Shown: positions 1-5,745 of the stretch, in pieces
How the letters are laid out: each line of letters begins with the position of its first letter
Position numbering within the stretch: position 1 is the stretch's first letter
Assembly (NCBI GenBank): GCA_030839105.1
Contig: JAUZEI010000622.1
Span: 1-6,096, forward strand
Source of the DNA: Actinomycetota bacterium
GTDB lineage: Bacteria > Actinomycetota > Acidimicrobiia > IMCC26256 > PALSA-610
Length of the DNA stretch: 6,096 nucleotides
Direction: 5' to 3'
Translations under genes and position numbers: made by a program
Notes under the pieces: model-generated
Seen by the model: the letters and a program-made list of their open reading frames with translations, nothing else
Told to the model about the DNA's origin: nothing
Databases searched by the model: none

Positions 1-2402
1 GAGTACACGAAGATCTCGAACATCGGCCGGGGCAACGGCAAGTCGGGAATCGCGGTCGGGTCGAATTTGAGTGCGACGCACAGCGGCGGATTGGCCGCGG
101 CGCCCGCATCCTGGAACCAGTTCGTGCGCAGGGTCGCGAGGACGAGATCGAGTAGTGCGCGCAGGATGCGGTCTTCGTCGAGTGAGGCCACCGCGTCGAG
201 CGCGGTTCGCACATCGTCAGCGAGGCATTCACTCGTTTCGTCATCGGCCGCCGGGCGTCCGGCCGCCGCCCACGGATCGAGACGCGCGACGAACAGCTCG
301 ACCAGCTTGCGAGCGATCTCCGTATGCACGCTCAGCGCATCCTCGATGTACGTGAGGCTGTAACGCGTCGTGGCCTGGCGGAGGTACCGGCAGTACGCGC
401 GCAGCAGCGCGACCTCGCGCCACGAGAGACCGGCGGTGAGAACAAGACGGTTGAAGCGGTCGTCCTCGGCGCGGCCGTCGACGACGGCGAGGAACGCCTC
501 CTCGAAGAGTCGCAGCGAGGCGGGGTCGACCGTCGTCCCGTCCGGCACCCGCAGCCGGAACCACTTGACCCACCGGGGGACGACGTCCTTCGGCCGCATC
601 TCGTACGGGTGCTCGTCGTCGACGATCACGCCCATGTTCGTGAGGCGGGGCAGGACGTCGGAGAGCGACGGCTGGATCCCGCAGCCGTAGAGCTTGAGGT
701 CGAGGTGCCCGTCGCCGATCGTGAGGCGGGCCCCGAGCGACCGCTTTTCGTCGAGTTGTTCGAGCCGCGGGAGATCGACGAGTGCTTCCGCGGCGTCGAA
801 GTCGTATTGATACGCCGCCGGGAAGGCGTCACCCCAGGCGCGCAACGTGTCGAGCCCGGATTCCTCGCCGCGGGCGGCAACCAACGCGTCGCGCAGGTCG
901 TCGACCCACGCCCGGGCGGCCGCGGCGACGGTCTTCTCGAGCGCGGGGACGTCGACCTCGGTTGCCGTGCCGGCCTTCTGATCGAGATGCAGGACGTAGT
1001 GCAGCCGGGCGAGCACCGACTCCGAGAGCCGCGTGTTCCACTGGTACTCGTCGGTCTTGTACGCGTCGAGCAGGATCCGCGCGATGTGCTCACGCACCTG
1101 CGTGGTGTAGCGGTCGCGAGGGATGAACACGAGGACCGAGACGAAGCGTCCGTACGGCTCGTGGTGCACGAACACCCGGACGCGGCGCCGCTCCTGCAAC
1201 CGGAGGATGCCCGTCGCGCTCCGGAACAGATGGTCGACATCGATCTGGAAAAGGTCGTCGCGCGGATACGTCTCGAGGATCTGGATGAGATCCTTCTGGT
1301 CGTGGCTCGTGGGCAGGAACGCCGCGCGCTCGAGGACGGCCGCGACCTTCCGGCGCACCACCGGCACGTCGAACGTGCTGCTGGTATAGGCGGTCGACGC
1401 GTACACGCCGATGAAGCGATGTTCACCGACGACGTTCCGGTCGGCGTCGAAGCGTTTGATCCCGATGTAGTCCAGGTGAGTGGGGCGATGCACTCGCGAG
1501 CGGGCGTTGGCCTTCGTCAGCACGAGCAGCGTGGTGTCGCGGGCCTTGGCCCGGACGGCGGGCGGGAGGGACGCGAAGCTGGTCGACGGTTTGAGGGGCG
1601 CCTTGCGCAACAAGCCGAGCCCGGTACCGGCGACGGGGACGAGTGCGTCGTCGGGAGTGAGCCGGTACTCGCGATATCCGAGGAACGCGAAGTGCTGGTC
1701 GGCCAGCCATTCCAGCAGCGCCTTCGCCTCCGCGACCTCGTCGGTACCGCAGGGCGGCGGCGTGTCGTCGAGCTCGCGCTCGACGCGCTGCACCGCGTCG
1801 AGCATCGGTTTCCAGTCGTCGGTCGCGGCGCGCACGTCGCCGAGGACCTCGAGCAACTCGACCCGCACGGATTCGAGGATGTCGGCGCTCGTCTCGCGGT
1901 CGACCTCGATGTGCGTCCACGACTCGAGGTCGGACACTTCGCCCGGTCCTGCGCCAGTGCCCGTGCCCGCGGTCGACGTGTCCGAGCCGGTGATCTCCGT
2001 CTCGATGGCGAGCAGCGTGCCGTCGGCGGCGCGGCGCACGCGCAGGATCGGGTGTACGACGAGATGAACGCCGAGACTGCGGCGATCGAGCGCCATTGTC
2101 AGCGAGTCGACGAGGAACGCCATGTCGTCGATCACGACGTCGATCGAGGTGTGCCCGTGCTCGGGGGTGTACACGCGCACGAGCGTCTCGCGCGGGGCGC
2201 GCCGCGCGCCGAAGTGCAAGTGCTCGAGTGCGGCCTGCGCGAGCTCCTCGGTCGTCCACGTCTCGAGGTCGTCGTCGGCGAGTTGCTCGAAGTAAGCGTG
2301 GACGAACGCTTTCGCGCCCGCGGGGTCGGACGGGGAAACGCGTGCGCAGATTTGCGCCATCACGTCGTCGCGACGGGCCACGACGCCGACCATATCGTCC
2401 AT
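1..2402 (-). CDS. gdh: NAD-dependent glutamate dehydrogenase, large (about 180 kDa) class, N-terminal half, partial
   Basis: Reading the minus strand from the ATG at 2402-2400 gives 800 uninterrupted codons to the window edge. The enzyme oxidises L-glutamate to 2-oxoglutarate and ammonium with NAD+ in the cytoplasm. Family-typical blocks, in order: DDMAFLVDSL (92-101), HFAFLGYREY (237-246), HRPTHLDYIGIKRF (305-318), EHRFIGVY (327-334), EPYGRF (415-420), IPRDRYTT (427-434), and at the edge FDPTAIPDLPLPRPMFEIFVY-like sequence ending at residue 800. This is the ACT-like regulatory half; the Rossmann catalytic domain with the catalytic lysine would follow outside the window. Family members are about 1550-1650 aa, so roughly half is present. 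A GAGG lies 5 nt before the chosen ATG; Met4 is an alternative start. No stop or frameshift was seen. It is transcribed away from hisN. The identity is from recognised family motifs; allosteric behaviour cannot be read from the sequence. Confidence 0.95.
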   Translation of the reverse strand, partial: MDDMVGVVARRDDVMAQICARVSPSDPAGAKAFVHAYFEQLADDDLETWTTEELAQAALEHLHFGARRAPRETLVRVYTPEHGHTSIDVVIDDMAFLVDSLTMALDRRSLGVHLVVHPILRVRRAADGTLLAIETEITGSDTSTAGTGTGAGPGEVSDLESWTHIEVDRETSADILESVRVELLEVLGDVRAATDDWKPMLDAVQRVERELDDTPPPCGTDEVAEAKALLEWLADQHFAFLGYREYRLTPDDALVPVAGTGLGLLRKAPLKPSTSFASLPPAVRAKARDTTLLVLTKANARSRVHRPTHLDYIGIKRFDADRNVVGEHRFIGVYASTAYTSSTFDVPVVRRKVAAVLERAAFLPTSHDQKDLIQILETYPRDDLFQIDVDHLFRSATGILRLQERRRVRVFVHHEPYGRFVSVLVFIPRDRYTTQVREHIARILLDAYKTDEYQWNTRLSESVLARLHYVLHLDQKAGTATEVDVPALEKTVAAAARAWVDDLRDALVAARGEESGLDTLRAWGDAFPAAYQYDFDAAEALVDLPRLEQLDEKRSLGARLTIGDGHLDLKLYGCGIQPSLSDVLPRLTNMGVIVDDEHPYEMRPKDVVPRWVKWFRLRVPDGTTVDPASLRLFEEAFLAVVDGRAEDDRFNRLVLTAGLSWREVALLRAYCRYLRQATTRYSLTYIEDALSVHTEIARKLVELFVARLDPWAAAGRPAADDETSECLADDVRTALDAVASLDEDRILRALLDLVLATLRTNWFQDAGAAANPPLCVALKFDPTAIPDLPLPRPMFEIFVY

Positions 2403-2407
2403 AGAGC

Positions 2408-2411
2408 CCTC
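2408..2411 (-). promoter_or_regulatory. Ribosome binding site of the glutamate dehydrogenase gene
   Basis: On the minus strand GAGG lies 5 nt upstream of the ATG at 2402-2400. This supports that start over the in-frame Met codon three codons later. It is a short match to the Shine-Dalgarno consensus. Confidence 0.55.
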
Positions 2412-2412
2412 A

Positions 2413-2440
2413 TCGACACGTTCGCGGGCTCCCGTATGCT
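2413..2440 (+). promoter_or_regulatory. Candidate promoter of hisN, giving a leaderless mRNA
   Basis: TCGACA at 2413-2418 (one mismatch to the -35 consensus TTGACA) and TATGCT at 2435-2440 (four of six to TATAAT) are separated by 16 bp. Transcription would be expected to begin 6-8 nt after the -10, which falls on the hisN ATG at 2448. No Shine-Dalgarno precedes that ATG, which fits a leaderless transcript of the kind common in Actinobacteria. The whole divergent gap is only 45 bp, so a promoter here must lie very close to both genes. Assignment rests on consensus matching by eye. Confidence 0.45.
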
Positions 2441-2447
2441 CGGCGCG

Positions 2448-3224
2448 ATGGACACCGTCGAGGCCTTGGCGCTCGCCCTGGAGCTTGCCGATCGGGCCGA
2501 TCACATCACGATGGACCGATTCCGCGCGCACGATCTGAAGGTCACGACGAAGCCCGACCTCACGCCCGTGAGCGAAGCCGACGAAGCGGTCGAACGGGCG
2601 ATTCGCGAACGCCTCGCGGCGGCGACCGGTCACGTGGTTCTGGGCGAGGAGTTCGGCACCGACGCGGGGACCGACGCCGACTCCGAGTACCGCTGGATCA
2701 TCGATCCCATCGACGGCACCAAGAACTACGTGCGCGGTGTACCCATCTGGGCGACGTTGATCGGGCTGGAACGTGCGGGTGAGTTGATCGTCGGCGTCGC
2801 CTCCGCGCCCGCGCTGGGAATGCGGTGGTGGGCCGGCCGGGGGCTCGGTGCATTCCGCGACGGCGAGCGCATTGCCGTCTCGTCGGTCTCCGACCTGAGC
2901 GACGCGCACCTCTCGTTCGCGTGGGACACCTCCGAGCGTTTCCACGCCGGCGGCATCGGGCCGAAGCTCGTGGATCTGTCACATCGGTGCTGGCGCACAC
3001 GGGGTGTCGGCGACTTCTGGCAGCACCTGCTGGTCGCGGAGGGCGCATTCGACGTGGCCGTCGACCCGATCGTGTCGCTCTGGGACATCGCCGCCCTCGT
3101 ACCCATCCTCGCGGAAGCCGGCGGCCGGTGGACCGGGGTCGACGGCAACACCCGCATCGATGCGGGCAGCTTCGTCTGTACGAACGGTTTGCTCCACGAC
3201 GCAGTCATCGCGGCGCTCGCCTAG
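2448..3224 (+). CDS. hisN: Histidinol-phosphatase HisN-like, inositol monophosphatase family
   Basis: A 258-aa protein, normal length for the family. It should hydrolyse histidinol phosphate to histidinol and phosphate, the penultimate part of histidine synthesis, using Mg2+. The metal and phosphate motifs are intact: GEEFG (66-70), WIIDPIDGTKN (83-93, metal-binding Asp86 and Asp89) and the C-terminal WDIAAL (212-217, metal-binding Asp213). The N-terminal block KPDLTPVSEAD (35-45) and the RGVP after the DPIDGTKN motif resemble actinobacterial HisN proteins rather than generic SuhB. Start choice: the ATG at 2448 matches the family N-terminus; the in-frame ATG at 2436 would add four residues and overlap the putative -10. 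The reading frame remains open upstream to 324, but that part is antisense to the glutamate dehydrogenase gene. No other his gene is visible, so a different phosphomonoester substrate remains possible. The stop overlaps the next gene's start. Confidence 0.88.
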   Translation: MDTVEALALALELADRADHITMDRFRAHDLKVTTKPDLTPVSEADEAVERAIRERLAAATGHVVLGEEFGTDAGTDADSEYRWIIDPIDGTKNYVRGVPIWATLIGLERAGELIVGVASAPALGMRWWAGRGLGAFRDGERIAVSSVSDLSDAHLSFAWDTSERFHAGGIGPKLVDLSHRCWRTRGVGDFWQHLLVAEGAFDVAVDPIVSLWDIAALVPILAEAGGRWTGVDGNTRIDAGSFVCTNGLLHDAVIAALA

Positions 3225-4576
3225 TGTCGGCCGCCGTGTCCGAGCTCACCGTCGGAATCGACATCGGAACCTCGTCGGTAAAGGCGGTCGCGGTCGACGC
3301 CGACGGCAACATCGCGGCCCGCTCCCGCGTCCCGCACGACTTCTTCGTGCCGACACCACTTCGCTTCGAGCACGACGCGGCGACGGCCTGGCACGAAGGT
3401 CCGCGCCGCGCGCTCGATGCCCTCGGAGATGTCGACGCCCGGGGTGTCTCGGTCGCGGCAATGGTGCCCTCGCTCACCTCGGTCGACGCCAACGGCATCC
3501 CGTGCGCGCCCGGCCTTCTCTACGGCGACGAGCGGGGCCACGCCGACCGGCCGGGCGCGATTGCAGAGGCGGGCGAGCTCGCGCAGTTCCTGCACTGGCA
3601 GGCGCACGAGTATCCGGACGCGCGCGGCTACTGGATGGCGCAGGGAGTCGCGAACCATGCGCTGTCGGGCCGGCCCGTGATCTCGTCGACTGTTGCCGCC
3701 ACCGCGTTTCCGTTGTTCGACTGGACGCAGTGGGACGAGAAGAGGTTGGACGAGGCCGGCGCGCGTCCCGACCAGATGCCGATCATCGGACCGAGCGGTC
3801 ATGCGCTGGGCGAGGTCGAGGGGCGCCCGGGTTGTGTGCTCGAGGGCGGGACGATCGACGCGATGGCGGAGCAACTCGTCGCGGGCTGCGACGACGATGG
3901 TGACGTGCTCGTGATCTGCGGCACGACGTTGATCGTGTGGGCGGTCACTCCCGATCCCGTCGACATCGCACACCACTATTCGATTCCGCACACCGCGCCG
4001 GGCAAGTTCCTCCTCGGCGGACCGAGCAACGCGGGTGGGCTCTTCCTCAATTGGGTCGATCGCATGTGCGCGTCGGCTGCCGATGGGGCCGGCGACGGCA
4101 CGCCCGCTTCGGTCGGTGATCCCGGGCGGGTTCCGATCTGGGCGCCGTACCCGCGCGGCGAGCGCGTCCCGTTCCAGGACGCCGAACGGCGCGCGCAACT
4201 CGTCGACCTCGACCTGACCCACGACGCCGGCTCGATCCGCCGCGCTGCGTTCGAGGCGGCCGGATTCGTGACTCGCCGGATGATCGACGTGTGTCCCACT
4301 CCGGCGCGGCGCATCGTGGCGACGGGCGGCGGCACCCGCGTCGAAGCGTGGATGCAGGCGCTCGCCGATTGCACCGGGCTGCCCGTACACGTGTGCGCCG
4401 TACCCGAAGGCGGCGCGCTCGGTGCTGCGTTCCTCGCCCGCGTCGCGGCCGGTCTCGAGGCGTCGATGAACGACGGTGCGCGCTGGGCGCGTACGGCGCA
4501 CGTCGTCGATCCGGATCCGGTCTGGGCGAGCGCCGTCGGCGACCGGTACGCGCGTTTCTGCGACGTCGCCGGGTGA
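3224..4576 (+). CDS. FGGY-family carbohydrate kinase (xylulokinase-like), substrate unknown
   Basis: A 450-aa protein of the ASKHA fold that transfers phosphate from ATP to a sugar or polyol. Visible motifs: the N-terminal phosphate-1 loop GIDIGTSSVK (11-20), GGTIDAMAEQ with Asp212 as the likely catalytic base, the phosphate-2 segment VICGTTL (230-236), a GERVPF segment typical of the C-terminal domain, and the adenosine loop ATGGGTR (366-372) followed by GGALGAAF. FGGY-N covers roughly residues 8-205 and FGGY-C roughly 215-435; xylulokinases are usually near 480-500 aa, so this is slightly short. The GTG at 3224 overlaps the hisN stop (TAGTG), suggesting translational coupling. A GTG at 3236 would remove four residues and is nearly as plausible; neither has a good Shine-Dalgarno. 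Family membership is clear. Xylulose is only a guess: no isomerase, transporter or sugar-operon partner is in view. Confidence 0.88.
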   Translation: MSAAVSELTVGIDIGTSSVKAVAVDADGNIAARSRVPHDFFVPTPLRFEHDAATAWHEGPRRALDALGDVDARGVSVAAMVPSLTSVDANGIPCAPGLLYGDERGHADRPGAIAEAGELAQFLHWQAHEYPDARGYWMAQGVANHALSGRPVISSTVAATAFPLFDWTQWDEKRLDEAGARPDQMPIIGPSGHALGEVEGRPGCVLEGGTIDAMAEQLVAGCDDDGDVLVICGTTLIVWAVTPDPVDIAHHYSIPHTAPGKFLLGGPSNAGGLFLNWVDRMCASAADGAGDGTPASVGDPGRVPIWAPYPRGERVPFQDAERRAQLVDLDLTHDAGSIRRAAFEAAGFVTRRMIDVCPTPARRIVATGGGTRVEAWMQALADCTGLPVHVCAVPEGGALGAAFLARVAAGLEASMNDGARWARTAHVVDPDPVWASAVGDRYARFCDVAG

Positions 4577-4592
4577 GGAGCAACGGGAGAGT

Positions 4593-4598
4593 GAAGGA
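4593..4598 (+). promoter_or_regulatory. Strong ribosome binding site of the ferredoxin gene
   Basis: GAAGGA ends 5 nt before the ATG at 4604. It is the best Shine-Dalgarno match in the window and fixes the ferredoxin start. It contrasts with the weak or absent sites before hisN, the kinase and the hydrolase, and suggests high translation of the small electron carrier. Confidence 0.7.
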
Positions 4599-4603
4599 CT
4601 GAC

Positions 4604-4813
4604 ATGGCGCTCGAGATCACGATCAACCGCGAGGCGTGCATGGGATCGGGCAACTGCTCGTTCTGGGCTCCGGGCGTCTTCGATCTCGACGACGACGGGA
4701 TCGCGATCCTCGTCGACCCCGCCGCGCAGCCCGACGACAAGATCGTCCTCGCGGCGCAGGGATGCCCGACCCAGGCGATCTCCGTCGAGCGCGACGGCGA
4801 GAAGCTCGTCTGA
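4604..4813 (+). CDS. [3Fe-4S] ferredoxin, P450-associated type
   Basis: A 69-aa soluble single-cluster ferredoxin. The cluster ligands are Cys12, Cys18 and Cys54-Pro55. The position where a [4Fe-4S] protein would have a fourth cysteine is Ser15 (CMGSGNC), giving the C-x2-(non-Cys)-x2-C...CP pattern of [3Fe-4S] ferredoxins that commonly pass electrons to cytochrome P450s or other oxygenases in Actinobacteria. The AxxCMGSGNC...APGVFDLDDDG context, with an acidic stretch at 27-31 that could dock a partner, is typical. Length is normal for the family. It starts 27 bp after the kinase stop with a strong ribosome binding site and ends 5 bp before the hydrolase start, so it is probably cotranscribed. 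No P450, oxygenase or ferredoxin reductase lies in the window, so its redox partner is unknown. Confidence 0.93.
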   Translation: MALEITINREACMGSGNCSFWAPGVFDLDDDGIAILVDPAAQPDDKIVLAAQGCPTQAISVERDGEKLV

Positions 4814-4818
4814 CCGCG

Positions 4819-5568
4819 ATGGACCCGTCCGAAGAAGCGTTGCCGGCGCCGGTGCCGATCGTTCTCGTACACGGCGGGGGCCACGGCGCCTGGTGTTGGG
4901 AACCGTTGCTGGCGCTGCTCGACCGCCCGGTCGTCGCCGTCGACCTGCCTCCCGTCTCCATCCGCGGTGGTCCGGGTCGTCACGAAACTCCGCCCGAACT
5001 CGACACGGTGTGCCTCGCCGACTGGGCCGATGCGGTCCTCGCCGCGGCTGACGACGCCGGCTTCGATCGCTTCGTCCTCGTCGGCCACTCGCTCGCCGGG
5101 CTCACGTTGGGAGCGGTCGCGCACCGCGCTCCCGAACGCGTCGCCCATCTCGTGTTCGTGTCCGCGCTCGCGCCCGCTCAGGGCGAGAACGGCATCAGCG
5201 CGATGGCGCCCGAGATGATGGAACGGGTCGCGGGTGGTCTGACCGAAGCGGTCGTGACGGAGATGTTCTGCAACGACATGGACACCGCCCAGACCCGCTT
5301 CGTGCTCGACCACTTCGGCGGCGACTCGGTGCAGGTGATGCTCGAGCCGGTCGACCGTTCGGGCATTCCGGCCGCGCTGTCGAAGACCTACGTCCGCCTC
5401 CGCCGCGACAACGCGCTGACCCCGGCCGCGCAGGACGCGTCGATCGCGGCGTTGGAGGCGGTTCCCGGCGGACGGGTGGCGATCGTCGACCTCGACACCG
5501 GCCACAACGTGATGATCAGTCACCCCGCCGACCTCGCCGCCGTCCTCAACGGCCTCGAAGAGCTCTGA
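4819..5568 (+). CDS. Alpha/beta-fold hydrolase
   Basis: A 249-aa cytoplasmic protein with the alpha/beta hydrolase fold. Visible elements: the oxyanion-hole strand-loop IVLVHGGGHGAWCW (14-27), the nucleophile elbow GHSLAG with Ser91, a likely acid Asp197 (RRDNALTP), and the catalytic His229 in DTGHNVMISHP. The triad therefore looks complete. The HGGGHGAWCW start and the short, lidded architecture resemble the esterase/hydroxynitrile-lyase-like group of the family; substrate cannot be read from sequence. The ATG at 4819 follows the ferredoxin stop by 5 bp and gives a natural family N-terminus; the frame is open upstream to 4636 but that overlaps the ferredoxin. No clear Shine-Dalgarno is present, so translation is probably coupled to the ferredoxin. 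No signal peptide was seen. An ester, lactone or C-C hydrolase role in a catabolic pathway is an inference from its neighbours. Confidence 0.9.
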   Translation: MDPSEEALPAPVPIVLVHGGGHGAWCWEPLLALLDRPVVAVDLPPVSIRGGPGRHETPPELDTVCLADWADAVLAAADDAGFDRFVLVGHSLAGLTLGAVAHRAPERVAHLVFVSALAPAQGENGISAMAPEMMERVAGGLTEAVVTEMFCNDMDTAQTRFVLDHFGGDSVQVMLEPVDRSGIPAALSKTYVRLRRDNALTPAAQDASIAALEAVPGGRVAIVDLDTGHNVMISHPADLAAVLNGLEEL

Positions 5569-5587
5569 TGACCGCCCCCGCCCCAAC

Positions 5588-5606
5588 CCTGCCCACTGTT
5601 GGCAGG
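5588..5606. promoter_or_regulatory. Palindrome/hairpin copy 1
   Basis: A 19-bp near-perfect palindrome (CCTGCCCAC, T, GTTGGCAGG; one mismatched pair). It is the copy nearest the hydrolase stop (5566-5568). As RNA it forms a 6-bp GC-rich stem. No T-run follows on the plus strand, so it is not a classical intrinsic terminator. Confidence 0.55.
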
Positions 5607-5631
5607 AAAACGTGCGTGTGGCGCCGGAAAC

Positions 5632-5650
5632 CCTGCCCACTGTTGGCAGG
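5632..5650. promoter_or_regulatory. Palindrome/hairpin copy 2
   Basis: Identical to copy 1, shifted by exactly 44 bp, close to four helical turns. The three sites would therefore lie on a similar face of the DNA if bound by a protein. Confidence 0.55.
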
Positions 5651-5675
5651 AAAACGTGCGTGTGGCGCCGGAAAC

Positions 5676-5694
5676 CCTGCCCACTGTTGGCAGG
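5676..5694. promoter_or_regulatory. Palindrome/hairpin copy 3
   Basis: Identical to copies 1 and 2. Its core ends at 5703 and is followed directly by the candidate -35 of the acyl-CoA dehydrogenase gene, with the usual 13-bp linker replaced by unrelated sequence. Confidence 0.55.
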
Positions 5695-5707
5695 AAAACG
5701 TGCTTCG

Positions 5708-5727
5708 ACCTGACGTAGACGTCAGGT
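5708..5727. promoter_or_regulatory. 20-bp perfect palindrome, probable operator of the acyl-CoA dehydrogenase gene
   Basis: Arms ACCTGACGT (5708-5716) and ACGTCAGGT (5719-5727) are exact reverse complements around a central AG. It ends 18 bp before the start codon of the acyl-CoA dehydrogenase. Size, symmetry and position are typical for dimeric TetR-type repressors, which often control lipid-degradation genes in Actinobacteria. It overlaps the spacer of a possible promoter with TTCGAC at 5704-5709 and a weak TACGCG at 5727-5732 (17-bp spacing). I do not recognise the motif as that of a specific named regulator, and no regulator gene is in the window. Confidence 0.65.
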
Positions 5728-5745
5728 ACGCGCGACTATCGACGG

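Larger units (their letters stand above)
5585..5703. repeat. 44-bp perfect tandem repeat, 2.7 copies, each with a 19-bp near-palindrome
   Basis: A 31-bp core beginning AACCCTGCCCACTGTTGG occurs identically at 5585-5615, 5629-5659 and 5673-5703. The two 13-bp linkers between cores (5616-5628 and 5660-5672, GTGTGGCGCCGGA) are also identical, so this is a true tandem repeat with a 44-bp period. Each core contains arms CCTGCCCAC and GTTGGCAGG around a central T; eight of nine pairs match, and an RNA hairpin with a 6-bp CCTGCC/GGCAGG stem and 7-nt loop can form. It begins 17 bp after the hydrolase stop and ends where the acyl-CoA dehydrogenase promoter region begins. The period is not a multiple of three and it is outside the genes, so it is noncoding. 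Possible roles are clustered operator sites, transcript-end hairpins, or a REP-like element. Confidence 0.93.

Noticed and set aside
324..3224. 966-aa plus-strand protein
   Set aside because: Only the last 258 residues resemble a protein family. The rest is Arg/Val/Glu-rich shadow sequence opposite the well-conserved glutamate dehydrogenase.
3221..4501. 426-aa minus-strand open frame opposite the kinase
   Set aside because: Arg-rich translation with no family signature. The plus-strand kinase motifs are clear.
4636..4818. N-terminal extension of the alpha/beta hydrolase to an upstream ATG
   Set aside because: It would overlap most of the ferredoxin gene, has an Arg-rich non-homologous translation, and the family start is well matched at 4819.
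3976..5640. 554-aa minus-strand open frame across kinase, ferredoxin and hydrolase
   Set aside because: Low-complexity Arg/Ser/His-rich translation without recognisable motifs, lying opposite three genes with intact family motifs, and starting inside the tandem repeat.
5588..5694. Classical Rho-independent terminators
   Set aside because: The hairpins are followed by AAAACG on the plus strand and by only a short GGGTTT on the minus strand, so there is no U-tract of useful length. A U-less terminator role cannot be excluded.
5585..5703. Small CRISPR array (31-bp repeats, 13-bp spacers)
   Set aside because: The spacers are identical and far too short, only three units are present, and no cas gene is nearby. 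It is a plain 44-bp tandem repeat.
5568..5745. Coupled small gene starting at the ATG overlapping the hydrolase stop (TGATG)
   Set aside because: Its frame runs through the 44-bp repeats, whose period shifts the frame each time, and then overlaps the acyl-CoA dehydrogenase out of frame. The product is not protein-like.
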